A DNA stretch of 64,000 nucleotides from Maribacter huludaoensis (GTDB lineage: Bacteria > Bacteroidota > Bacteroidia > Flavobacteriales > Flavobacteriaceae): positions 949,376 through 1,013,375 of the forward strand of contig NZ_JARKMS010000002.1 in NCBI RefSeq assembly GCF_029350945.1, read 5' to 3'. The notes beneath the pieces are model-generated. The model saw only the letters and a list, made by a program, of their open reading frames with translations, was not told the DNA's origin and made no database searches. The position numbers and the translations under genes were made by a program. Of the stretch, positions 8,720 to 15,602 are shown one piece after another. Position 1 is the first letter of the stretch. Each line of letters starts with the position of its first letter.

Positions 8720-10097
8720 GCAACTCATCATTGCATTAGGTATATTAACTTCTACTACGCTTTTGGCACAAGAGGAAAGTAAAACATTTCAAGAACGGTT
8801 TATTGTGGCAGAAGATGCCGTGGTAAATATCAATACCAGTTATGCCGATATTGAATTTGAAACGTGGGATAAGGATGAGGTGGCCATTTCGGCCACCATT
8901 ATCCTAGAAGGTGCAACTAAAGAAGAAGCAGAAAACTATTTTAAGAATAGCCCCATTGAAATTTTAGGAAATAGCAAAGAGATCAAGATTTCTTCTAGGT
9001 CAAACAATAACGACTTCTTTGCTAGTTTTGATTCCGATGAATTATTCGATCATGGCGGTATGCGTATAGAGGTACCGGAAATTGCATCTTTTGTAGTTAG
9101 TGTACCAGAAATAGCCCCATTTCCTGAAATGCCACCATTGCCGCAAACAGAAGCCTTTATTTTTGATTATGAGGAATATCAAAAAGATGGTGAAAAATAC
9201 ATGAAGAAATGGCAAAAGAATTTTGAAAAGAGTTTTGATAAAAAACATCAAAAAAGATTAGAGGAATGGGCCGGGCGAATGGAGGAAAAAGGCGAAGCAA
9301 TGGAAAAGAAAATGGAAGCTTATAATGAAAGACGAGAATTATTATTAGAAAAGCGTCATGAAAAAATGGAGCAAAGGCAAGAGGAGTTTCGACAGAGGCA
9401 AGAAGAAGGAGAAGAGCGTAGAATCTTTATTCAATCTAATGAAAATTCGCCGAATATATTTTATTACTCCAATGAAGGAGAACAAAAGAATTTTAAAATT
9501 AAAAAGACCATAAAAATTAGCTTACCAAAGTCTACCAGAATAAAAATGGATGTACGCCATGGTGAGGTTAAACTAGCTGAGAATACCAAAAACTTGAATG
9601 CGAACCTATCGCATTCAAGCCTATGGGCAGTTACTATAGACGGAGAAGAAACTAATGTTTCTGCCTCATATACGCCTGTAAGTGTTCAAAGATGGAATTA
9701 TGGACGTTTAAGTACTTCTTATTCAGAAGAAATTTTATTATCAGAAGTGGTTCAATTACAATTGCAGGCAACTTCATCTGATGTTACTATAGATAAATTA
9801 TTTAAAAATGCATTTATAAAGAATGATTTTGGATCGGTGCACGTATTTGAATTGGGAGACGATTTTAAAGACCTGGATGTTAGTGTAAAAAATGGAGAAT
9901 TAAATGTTACCGTACCAAAAGTAGCTACCAATATATATATTAAAGGAAATTCATCGACATTAAAATTGCCAGAAGGTTTACAAATGATAGCGACCAAGAA
10001 TGGCACTACAACGATTCATAAGGGGCATCATATAAAAGCCAATAATGATCGATCTATAGTAATTACATCAGATTACAGCGAAGTAGTTCTTCAGTAG
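8691..10097 (+). CDS. Exported adhesin-like protein (DUF4097-type) with a charged helical insert
   Basis: The 468-residue protein starts with a signal peptide ending near LLAQ (residue about 26). A beta-strand-rich domain follows (about 28-125; NINTSYADIEFETWD). Then comes a very charged, Glu/Lys/Arg-rich helical segment (about 165-245, repeating EKK, ERR and RQEE) that should form a coiled coil. A second beta-rich domain (about 265-468) has the repeated short strands of DUF4097/putative adhesin proteins (VRHGEVKLAENTKNLNANLS). It closes the sigma/anti-sigma operon, overlapping by 29 bp. Flavobacterial genomes often pair such proteins with ECF systems; I infer an envelope or adhesion role. 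It ends one base from the stop of the next, opposite gene. Confidence 0.72.
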   Translation: MNRSLTTVSKQLIIALGILTSTTLLAQEESKTFQERFIVAEDAVVNINTSYADIEFETWDKDEVAISATIILEGATKEEAENYFKNSPIEILGNSKEIKISSRSNNNDFFASFDSDELFDHGGMRIEVPEIASFVVSVPEIAPFPEMPPLPQTEAFIFDYEEYQKDGEKYMKKWQKNFEKSFDKKHQKRLEEWAGRMEEKGEAMEKKMEAYNERRELLLEKRHEKMEQRQEEFRQRQEEGEERRIFIQSNENSPNIFYYSNEGEQKNFKIKKTIKISLPKSTRIKMDVRHGEVKLAENTKNLNANLSHSSLWAVTIDGEETNVSASYTPVSVQRWNYGRLSTSYSEEILLSEVVQLQLQATSSDVTIDKLFKNAFIKNDFGSVHVFELGDDFKDLDVSVKNGELNVTVPKVATNIYIKGNSSTLKLPEGLQMIATKNGTTTIHKGHHIKANNDRSIVITSDYSEVVLQ

Positions 10098-10832
10098 CTA
10101 TTTTACCAACTGTAATGTCCCAAAAACATTTGCATCTATCCACCCTTTATTCTTATTTTCTCCTGCTACAAATACAGATCCTATTAAGTTCTCTCGCTTT
10201 TCACTACGATCATTATCCGCATAGGCAAGTGCAAAACCAATTTTCTTATTCTCTTTGAGTACTACAGGCTTAATATTCGGTTCATCGTTATATATGCCAG
10301 GGTAAACCTTTACAAACATTTCCCAATAGGTAGTATTGCCTTCCGTTAGGTGCTTAGAAATGATATGGTCATTGTATAAGGTAGGTTTTTCGTCAACACC
10401 TAAATCCACAACATTACCATCTAAGGCTACATGGTAGGTAAATGCATTATGATTAAATCTATGCTGCCCACCAGAATTATCTTCATCTATATAAACAATG
10501 ACGCAGTCATCGTTCCACCAAAGTTTTAACGGATCTTCAGTTTTGTCCAAAATAATGTCATCTACTATTTCTAAAAGAATATAAAGTCCGTCCTCGTTCC
10601 AGGCAATTTTATACCTACCGTTGTAATCATCATGGTCAAAAGGTCCACCGATCCAATTTTGGTCAATAGGTTTCCAATCCAGTAAATTCCAATAGTTTTC
10701 TATAGCCCTACCATCTAGAGTAGGAGAGTCATTAATATAGGAGACTGGTGTTACTTGAGAGTTTTTCTTATTACTTACGTTTTTGCATGACACAAGGCCA
10801 AAAACGAGTAAAAGATAAATAGTCCATTTCAT
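10098..10832 (-). CDS. CBM9-like carbohydrate-binding lipoprotein
   Basis: I chose the ATG at 10832 because it opens directly into a lipoprotein signal (MKWTIYLLLVFGLVSCKN; Cys at residue 16). The longer frame, from 10865, puts eleven unlikely residues ahead of it. The mature part matches the family 9 carbohydrate-binding-like fold: DSPTLDGRAIENYW, a KIAWNEDGLYILLEIVDD strand pair, WWNDDCVIVYIDEDN and a C-terminal IGFALAYADNDR. Such domains bind sugars at the cell surface or on polysaccharide-degrading enzymes. Length is 244 residues from the chosen start. The ligand is unknown, and no polysaccharide utilisation locus is visible nearby. Confidence 0.82.
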   Translation of the reverse strand: MKWTIYLLLVFGLVSCKNVSNKKNSQVTPVSYINDSPTLDGRAIENYWNLLDWKPIDQNWIGGPFDHDDYNGRYKIAWNEDGLYILLEIVDDIILDKTEDPLKLWWNDDCVIVYIDEDNSGGQHRFNHNAFTYHVALDGNVVDLGVDEKPTLYNDHIISKHLTEGNTTYWEMFVKVYPGIYNDEPNIKPVVLKENKKIGFALAYADNDRSEKRENLIGSVFVAGENKNKGWIDANVFGTLQLVK

Positions 10833-10996
10833 AATAAGCAGTTGGCGTCTATGATGTAAACACACTATTTACTTAATTATTGTAAGATAATTAGTACTTT
10901 GTTATAAGAAGTAATATTTAGTAAAGCTTAAATAACTATTCCAGAATTATATGAAGCAGGGTAAAGTTCAATTTATAAAAGTAGTTATAGAATAAA

Positions 10997-11022
10997 ACAA
11001 GCACCTTTTTCGGGGTGCTTGT
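10997..11022 (-). terminator. Rho-independent terminator of msrA
   Basis: A 9-bp perfect stem (ACAAGCACC with GGTGCTTGT) with an 8-base loop lies 25 bp past the msrA stop. On the - strand it is followed by a T-rich run (TTTTATT). Confidence 0.8.
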
Positions 11023-11046
11023 CTTTATATATTTCTTGGTAAATTT

Positions 11047-11754
11047 TTAATGTGCACTTTTCTTTAGATAATCTCCAAAGTTTTCTTTAAATCTATTTAA
11101 TCTTGGTATGGAAACGTTCCTTATGTACGAATTGTTTGGATTGTTCTTTTCATAATCTTGATGATAGTCCTCTGCTTTGTAAAATACCGTATAGGGTATC
11201 ACTTCTGTAGTAATTGGATCATTGTCGTAAACTTTGTTATCGGTAAGTGCCTGCATATAGCTTTCTATGATTTTCTTTTGCTGATCATTTTTGTAAAAAG
11301 CTATAGACCGGTATTGTCTTCCGCGATCCGGTCCTTGTCTATTTAATTGTGTAGGGTCATGAGAACCGAAAAATACTTGAACCAATTCTGTAAATGAAAT
11401 TACACTAGGGTCGTAATAAACCTCTACAGCCTCTGCATGGTCTGTTTTACCGTAACCAACTTCTTCATAAGTAGGGTTCTTTTGTTTGCCCCCGGCATAG
11501 CCGGATACTACTTCCTTAACTCCCTTTACACTTTCAAAAATAGCTTCAACGCACCAAAAGCATCCACTGGCAAAATAGGCAGTTTCATATTTACTTAATT
11601 GTTGTGGGCTCAATTTTACTTCTTCCTCTATTTCCTCATCTGTTGATTGCATCATTTCAGAATTTTCGGAAATCGTATTTTTTTTGACTTTAGACTGGCA
11701 ACTGGTAGCTATCATAGTTGCACAGGCCAATAAAGTGACTTGTAATAATTTCAT
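11047..11754 (-). CDS. msrA: Peptide-methionine (S)-S-oxide reductase MsrA, lipoprotein form
   Basis: The 235-residue protein carries a lipoprotein signal (lipobox ending IATSC, Cys19), an acidic linker (about 25-50) and a full MsrA domain with the catalytic GCFWCVEA (Cys65 nucleophile), GYAGG, GKTDHAEAVEVYYDP and FFGSHDPTQLNRQG. It reduces the S epimer of methionine sulfoxide using a thiol reductant. The lipobox places it on the periplasmic face of a membrane, where it would repair oxidised envelope proteins. No MsrB gene is adjacent. A clear terminator follows the gene. Confidence 0.95.
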   Translation of the reverse strand: MKLLQVTLLACATMIATSCQSKVKKNTISENSEMMQSTDEEIEEEVKLSPQQLSKYETAYFASGCFWCVEAIFESVKGVKEVVSGYAGGKQKNPTYEEVGYGKTDHAEAVEVYYDPSVISFTELVQVFFGSHDPTQLNRQGPDRGRQYRSIAFYKNDQQKKIIESYMQALTDNKVYDNDPITTEVIPYTVFYKAEDYHQDYEKNNPNNSYIRNVSIPRLNRFKENFGDYLKKSAH

Positions 11755-11855
11755 AATAATTTTCTTTTAGCAATTGGTAGGTAATTTACAAAGACCTTAC
11801 GAGGAAAACGGTTAAAAAATGTTAACGACATTGAAGGAAATTATATTTTTGGGAA

Positions 11856-12539
11856 ATGAACACACTACTAGAAGCTCTTGAGTCTTACTCGGCAGAAACC
11901 ATTTGCATATTAGACTTCGCTATTTCTTCAAATGCATATGTGGCTTTGGATATTTCTAAGTCCAACAAAGATTTATTAAATCTGGATATTACAGATTACA
12001 CCGTTTGTCAAGCTTATATAGATAATGTACTTAAAAGTAAACAAGGTGTTATTGCCTACGGTGGATATTTAGAACAAAGAAACTTATATAGTGATAAGAA
12101 AGGTTTTACATCAGATACACAACCAATAAGAAATATTCATTTAGGTATGGATTTCTGGCACGCTGCAGGTACTAAAGTAATGGTACCTATAGACGGAAGC
12201 GTGCATAGCTTTAAAAATAATACCACCATTGGTGATTATGGACCAACTATTATTTTAGAACATGTTTTAAATGGTATTACCTTCTATACGTTATATGGTC
12301 ATTTGAGCTTGGCTTCATTATCTGGACTATATATAGGAAAGAATTTTAAGGCAGGAGACGTAATGGCAACTTTGGGTACACCGGATATCAATGTTAACTA
12401 CGCCCCACATCTTCATTTTCAAATTATAAAAGACCTGGAAGGTAAGGAAGGTGATTACCCAGGTGTGTGTGCAGAAGCTAAATTATCTTTTTACAAGGAA
12501 AACTGCCCAGACCCCAATGTGTTATTGAAATTAGGATAA
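11856..12539 (+). CDS. M23-family (LytM-type) peptidase, no signal peptide
   Basis: The 227-residue protein has the M23 zinc site: HLGMD (His and Asp ligands, about residues 88-92) and APHLHFQ (HxH, about 187-193), with the TLYGHLS active-site His between them. M23 enzymes cut peptidoglycan cross-links. No signal peptide or membrane helix is visible at this start, which is unusual for a cell-wall enzyme. Similar cytosolic-looking members occur in Bacteroidota, so I do not assume a truncation. It stands alone on +, with a gene-free, repeat-bearing region downstream. Confidence 0.87.
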   Translation: MNTLLEALESYSAETICILDFAISSNAYVALDISKSNKDLLNLDITDYTVCQAYIDNVLKSKQGVIAYGGYLEQRNLYSDKKGFTSDTQPIRNIHLGMDFWHAAGTKVMVPIDGSVHSFKNNTTIGDYGPTIILEHVLNGITFYTLYGHLSLASLSGLYIGKNFKAGDVMATLGTPDINVNYAPHLHFQIIKDLEGKEGDYPGVCAEAKLSFYKENCPDPNVLLKLG

Positions 12540-12958
12540 AGTAAAAAGTTTTAAGTTGGAATATTGAAAATAGAAAATAAAGCGTAGAGTATAGATTTGT
12601 TAGAAGTGCGAGTTACAAAGTATTAAGTCTGAAGTTGGAAATATTGAAAATAGAAAATAGAGTATAGAGAATAGACTTGTTGCGAATTGCAAAATCGGTA
12701 ATACTAGATTGCAAAAGAGAAAATAGCGTATTTAGTAAAGCGAATTACTAGAGCAATTATTAACGTAATATCTTAGTACTTTATACTTATTATTTAATTC
12801 TAAAAAACGCGAAGCGTTAAAGTAAGCAACCAACAACCAACTTCTATTTTCTCTATTCTATCCTCTCTTTTCTTTTTTTAAAACTTGAACTTGAATTTGT
12901 ATTTGAGTTTGATTTTTGCATTTGAATTTGAACAAGAAATCGGTTAACGACATCAATT
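12540..12958. repeat. Gene-free stretch with imperfect direct repeats
   Basis: No convincing ORF is present. Two imperfect copies of a roughly 48-bp A-rich element occur at 12554-12601 and 12632-12681, sharing AGTTGGAA, ATATTGAAAATAGAAAATA, GTATAG and TTGTT in the same order. A related AGAAAATAGAAxxTAGAAAATAGACTT run recurs at 13411-13442. The rest (12820-12930) is pyrimidine-rich, then a TTGAATTTG-type simple sequence. This looks like degenerate intergenic repeat DNA, not a mobile element: I see no transposase, and the ends have no inverted repeats. Confidence 0.6.
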
Positions 12959-12996
12959 ATCGGTAAGGTGATTTTAGGTTGTTTGTCATTCGTCGA
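12959..12996 (+). promoter_or_regulatory. Upstream element shared by small secreted proteins A and C
   Basis: ATCGGT, two bases, GGTG, one base, TTTTAGGT (12959-12979) is followed after exactly 7 bases by CATTCGTCGA (12987-12996). The same arrangement with the same 7-base gap is at 21474-21511. Eighteen of 21 bases match in the first part and 10 of 10 in the second. It lies about 120 bp before the start of protein A. The likeness to LytTR-type sites is an inference. Confidence 0.6.
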
Positions 12997-13114
12997 TGAG
13001 ATTTTACACTTTACCCGAACTTGTGTCAACCAACGAGAATTAGGGGTTTTTCAGCGATTCATCACCTAGTAAAACAAGGCCTGCGGCGTTCTATTATTGT
13101 AACAAACGCAAGTC

Positions 13115-13351
13115 ATGAAAATAATAATAGCAACAATCTTCATCATCTTTTTAAGCTTTACTGCTCAAGCACAAGACAATACATCAGATGTAAAAGTTGA
13201 AACTATTGAGATGGGCATCGTTACTGAAACTACATTTGAAGTCAAAGAAAACATTTCAACAGAAGTTGCTAGATTATACAAGTTTAAAAACTCAAGAGTT
13301 AAAAGAGATTTAAATTTTATAACCAAAGCGAACAAACCTAAAATGGCTTAG
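13115..13351 (+). CDS. Small secreted protein A (ARLY-KN-R motif family)
   Basis: The 78-residue protein has a signal peptide of 20 residues ending QAQ. An acidic, Thr/Val/Glu-rich middle follows (21-50), then a basic C-terminus with ARLYKFKNSRVKRDL at 52-66 and NFITK. Three other small proteins in this window (13877, 21629 and 30932 on -) share the same plan and the same C-terminal motif but differ in the middle. It has no operon partner: the flanks are 575 and 525 bp without other genes. The mature chain would be about 58 residues and exported to the periplasm or beyond. I do not recognise the family. A structural, signalling or antimicrobial peptide are all open possibilities. Confidence 0.8.
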   Translation: MKIIIATIFIIFLSFTAQAQDNTSDVKVETIEMGIVTETTFEVKENISTEVARLYKFKNSRVKRDLNFITKANKPKMA

Positions 13352-13778
13352 TCTTTTAGAATGAAGTATTAAGTAAAAAGTATTAACTACATAGTGTATA
13401 CGGATTATTAGAAAATAGAAAATAGAAGTTAGAAAATAGACTTCATAACAATTATTAATAGAGAATTTAGCGAAGCTAAATTTATTTCTAGTAACGGACA
13501 GCGGACAGCGGACAGCGGACAGCGGACAGCGGACAGCGGACAGCGGACAGCGGACAGCGGACAGCGGACAGCGGACAACGGACAACGGACAACGGACAAC
13601 CAAAATCTAATACTTCAATTTCCATTATTAAACTTACCTCTTGTAGTCCTTTTATCTATCACAAATGCAACTATGTAGGAAAAAGCTTATTAACTCGATA
13701 AACTGCACAAATACAACCAATAATAGGTCAATTTTTTGTAGGAAAACGGACTACAAAAACTGGTAGTACATCGAAATG
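13352..13778. other. Gene-free island between proteins A and B with inverted repeats
   Basis: Besides the heptamer array, I see a perfect 9-bp inverted repeat, TTTTTGTAG (13733-13741) and CTACAAAAA (13751-13759), with a 9-base spacer. TTGTAGTCC at 13641-13649 is also complementary to GGACTACAA at 13748-13756, so the same sequence can pair with two partners. No ORF with support is present on +. The long - strand frame here is a by-product of the array. Confidence 0.5.
13495..13599. repeat. Tandem array of 15 heptamers
   Basis: Eleven perfect CGGACAG units are followed by four CGGACAA units, 105 bp with no interruption. It is the most GC-rich patch in an otherwise AT-rich island. Both subtypes sit in blocks, as expected from slippage or unequal exchange. 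It lies between small secreted proteins A and B. Confidence 0.95.
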
Positions 13779-13813
13779 CATACTTTTCATCGTAAAAACC
13801 ATACCTCTTATCG
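13779..13813 (+). promoter_or_regulatory. Direct repeat at 21-bp spacing upstream of protein B
   Basis: CATACTTTTCATCG (13779-13792) and CATACCTCTTATCG (13800-13813) match at 11 of 14 positions and start exactly 21 bp apart, two helical turns. The pair ends 63 bp before the start of protein B. Two half-sites 21 bp apart are typical of LytTR response regulators such as AgrA; which regulator acts here is unknown. Confidence 0.5.
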
Positions 13814-13876
13814 AATTGAAAATACGTTTACTTACGGGTAGGTGGTTATCTATACACCAAATTTACCTACTTTATT

Positions 13877-14116
13877 ATGCGTACAATTATTTTTTTATTC
13901 CTTGTTATCTGTTTGGGAACCAAGTCCCAAGCACAATCGAAGTCACCAGATACGAAAGTACAGACCATTGTTATGCCCATGGCAGAAGTAGCAATTAAGT
14001 CTAACGTAAACACTCCCGGTTTCCAAACAGCTGCAAGGTTTTACACAGTCAAAAATGCAAGAATAAAACGTGCTTTACTTTTTAAGGCAAGGGTGAGAAC
14101 AGTTTCTTTTGCCTAG
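13877..14116 (+). CDS. Small secreted protein B (divergent member of the ARLY-KN-R family)
   Basis: The 79-residue protein has a 20-residue signal peptide ending SQAQ. A variable middle follows (SKSPDTKVQTIVMP; compare DVKVETIEMG in protein A), then a basic tail with ARFYTVKNARIKRALLF at 53-69. It lacks the FIT residues seen in A, C and D and is the most divergent of the four, but the spacing of the R, Y, KN, R and R-L-F positions is kept. Its last 4 bp overlap the end of the opposite SGNH esterase gene. An earlier in-frame start is not supported, because this ATG opens directly into the signal peptide. Function unknown. Confidence 0.72.
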   Translation: MRTIIFLFLVICLGTKSQAQSKSPDTKVQTIVMPMAEVAIKSNVNTPGFQTAARFYTVKNARIKRALLFKARVRTVSFA

Positions 14117-14850
14117 TTCAATTCTTCTACAAGTTTTTCGGTTACCTCTGTTCCCCCTTGAGGTAATACTATAGTTTTTAAAACATTCCAAACATTTTCG
14201 GTAACTATTCTCTGACCTTCTGCAGTTGGGTGAATACCATCTTCTAAGTTCAATTCAGGAATACAGGCAACACCCTCCAATAAAAACGGAATCAATTCTA
14301 TATCATTACTTTTTGCCAATGCAGGATACATCATTTTAAACTGCGAAGCATAATCTGCACCCATATTTGGCGGTATTTGCATACCGGCCAATATAATTTG
14401 TGTTTTGGGGTTTTTATCTTTGACCATATCGATCATGGCTTGCAAGTTGTTCATAGACTCCGTAATAGGAATTCCTCGCAATCCGTCGTTTGCACCTAAT
14501 TCCAAAACAAAAATATCTACCGGCTGATTTAGGACCCAGTCCAAACGGTTTAAGCCCCCAGAAGTAGTTTCACCACTTAATCCAGAGTTGATTACCTTGT
14601 AATCTAACCCTAAAGAATCTAATTTTAATTGAATTCTATTAGGAAAACCTTCTTTGGTATCTAAGCCATACGCAGCGGTAAGGCTGTTTCCGTAGAATAA
14701 AATTACTTTGTCATCGGCAGAAACAGCTTCTTTTTCAGGGCTGCTAACAGTTTCGGTTTGGGTGTCAGTTTGCTTTTTTTCTGACGTTTCTCCACATCCA
14801 ACGAACAACAACACCACTAAAAAATAACGAAACTTTAATACTTTCAACAT
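14113..14850 (-). CDS. SGNH/GDSL esterase lipoprotein, TesA-like
   Basis: The 245-residue protein has a lipoprotein signal with Cys19 (LLFVGC), a low-complexity linker (about 20-46) and an SGNH hydrolase domain. Block I is YGNSLTAAYG (nucleophile Ser56), block II has the Gly of SGLSGETTSGG, block III is GANDGLRG, and block V has the catalytic Asp and His in DGIHPTAEG. E. coli TesA (arylesterase/thioesterase I/lysophospholipase) is the closest well-known type. It is divergent from an ABC ATPase and an FtsX-like permease, exactly as tesA is from ybbA-ybbP in E. coli, which supports the assignment. As a lipoprotein it would act in the periplasm or outer membrane. Confidence 0.9.
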   Translation of the reverse strand: MLKVLKFRYFLVVLLFVGCGETSEKKQTDTQTETVSSPEKEAVSADDKVILFYGNSLTAAYGLDTKEGFPNRIQLKLDSLGLDYKVINSGLSGETTSGGLNRLDWVLNQPVDIFVLELGANDGLRGIPITESMNNLQAMIDMVKDKNPKTQIILAGMQIPPNMGADYASQFKMMYPALAKSNDIELIPFLLEGVACIPELNLEDGIHPTAEGQRIVTENVWNVLKTIVLPQGGTEVTEKLVEELN

Positions 14851-14912
14851 AGGCTTAACTTATTAGATTCCAAATCATTTGTTTATTTTGTTGTCTTGTA
14901 CCAAAATGATTT

Positions 14913-15602
14913 ATGACAAAGATATTAAACGTACGTAATCTAAAGAAAACGTATACCAGCGGATCTAAGAATTTGACGGTTATTGATGTTATTTCTTTTT
15001 CTATTGAAGAAGGCGACACTTTTGCTATCGTTGGTCCGTCAGGAAGTGGAAAAACAACACTGTTAGGCCTTTGCGCGGGATTAGATGAAATCAACGACGG
15101 AGTAATTGAACTTTGCGGTGAAGATTTAAGTAGTTTAAACGAAGATCAACGTGCTTTACTACGAAATGAGAAAGTAGGATTTATTTTTCAAGATTTTCAA
15201 CTACTGCCCACATTAACAGCCTTAGAAAACGTTAGTGTACCCTTAGAGTTACAGGGTGCAACCAATGCTTCTAAAGATGCAATGGAACTTCTGGACAAGG
15301 TAGGTTTAGGTAATCGTCATGACCATTATCCGTCTCAACTATCTGGTGGTGAACAACAGCGAGTTGCCTTGGCACGGGCATTTTCAAATAAACCCTCTAT
15401 TCTTTTTGCCGATGAGCCTACAGGTAATTTAGATGAAGAAACTGGAGAAAAGGTTATTAAGCTTTTGTTTGACCTGAATAAAGAAATGGGAACTACATTG
15501 GTGATTGTTACCCATGATTTAGAGCTGGCAAACCTGAACAAGCATGTATTGCGACTTAAAGGTGGTAAAATAGTAATTAACGAAACCACGGCTACATCTT
15601 GA
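14913..15602 (+). CDS. ABC transporter ATP-binding protein, YbbA/LolD-like
   Basis: The 229-residue ATPase has Walker A GPSGSGKTT at 41-49, the Q-loop FQDFQLLP, signature LSGGEQQR, Walker B ILFADEPTGNLD and the switch His in VTHD. This is the MacB/LolD class that pairs with FtsX-like permeases. The following permease gene starts at a TTG that overlaps this gene's stop by 4 bp, so the two are coupled. With the divergent SGNH esterase, the set matches E. coli tesA/ybbA/ybbP. The transported or extruded substrate is unknown. Confidence 0.95.
   Translation: MTKILNVRNLKKTYTSGSKNLTVIDVISFSIEEGDTFAIVGPSGSGKTTLLGLCAGLDEINDGVIELCGEDLSSLNEDQRALLRNEKVGFIFQDFQLLPTLTALENVSVPLELQGATNASKDAMELLDKVGLGNRHDHYPSQLSGGEQQRVALARAFSNKPSILFADEPTGNLDEETGEKVIKLLFDLNKEMGTTLVIVTHDLELANLNKHVLRLKGGKIVINETTATS

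Noticed and set aside
13495-13599. CRISPR array
   Set aside because: Units are 7 bp without spacers; a simple tandem array.
13310-13603. A 97-codon - strand ORF
   Set aside because: Most of it is the heptamer array read in frame (repeats of seven residues such as VRCPLSA), and it also overlaps the protein A gene. It is a by-product of the repeat.
12540-14112. Mobile element in the repeat-rich island
   Set aside because: No transposase, integrase, terminal inverted repeat or target duplication was seen.
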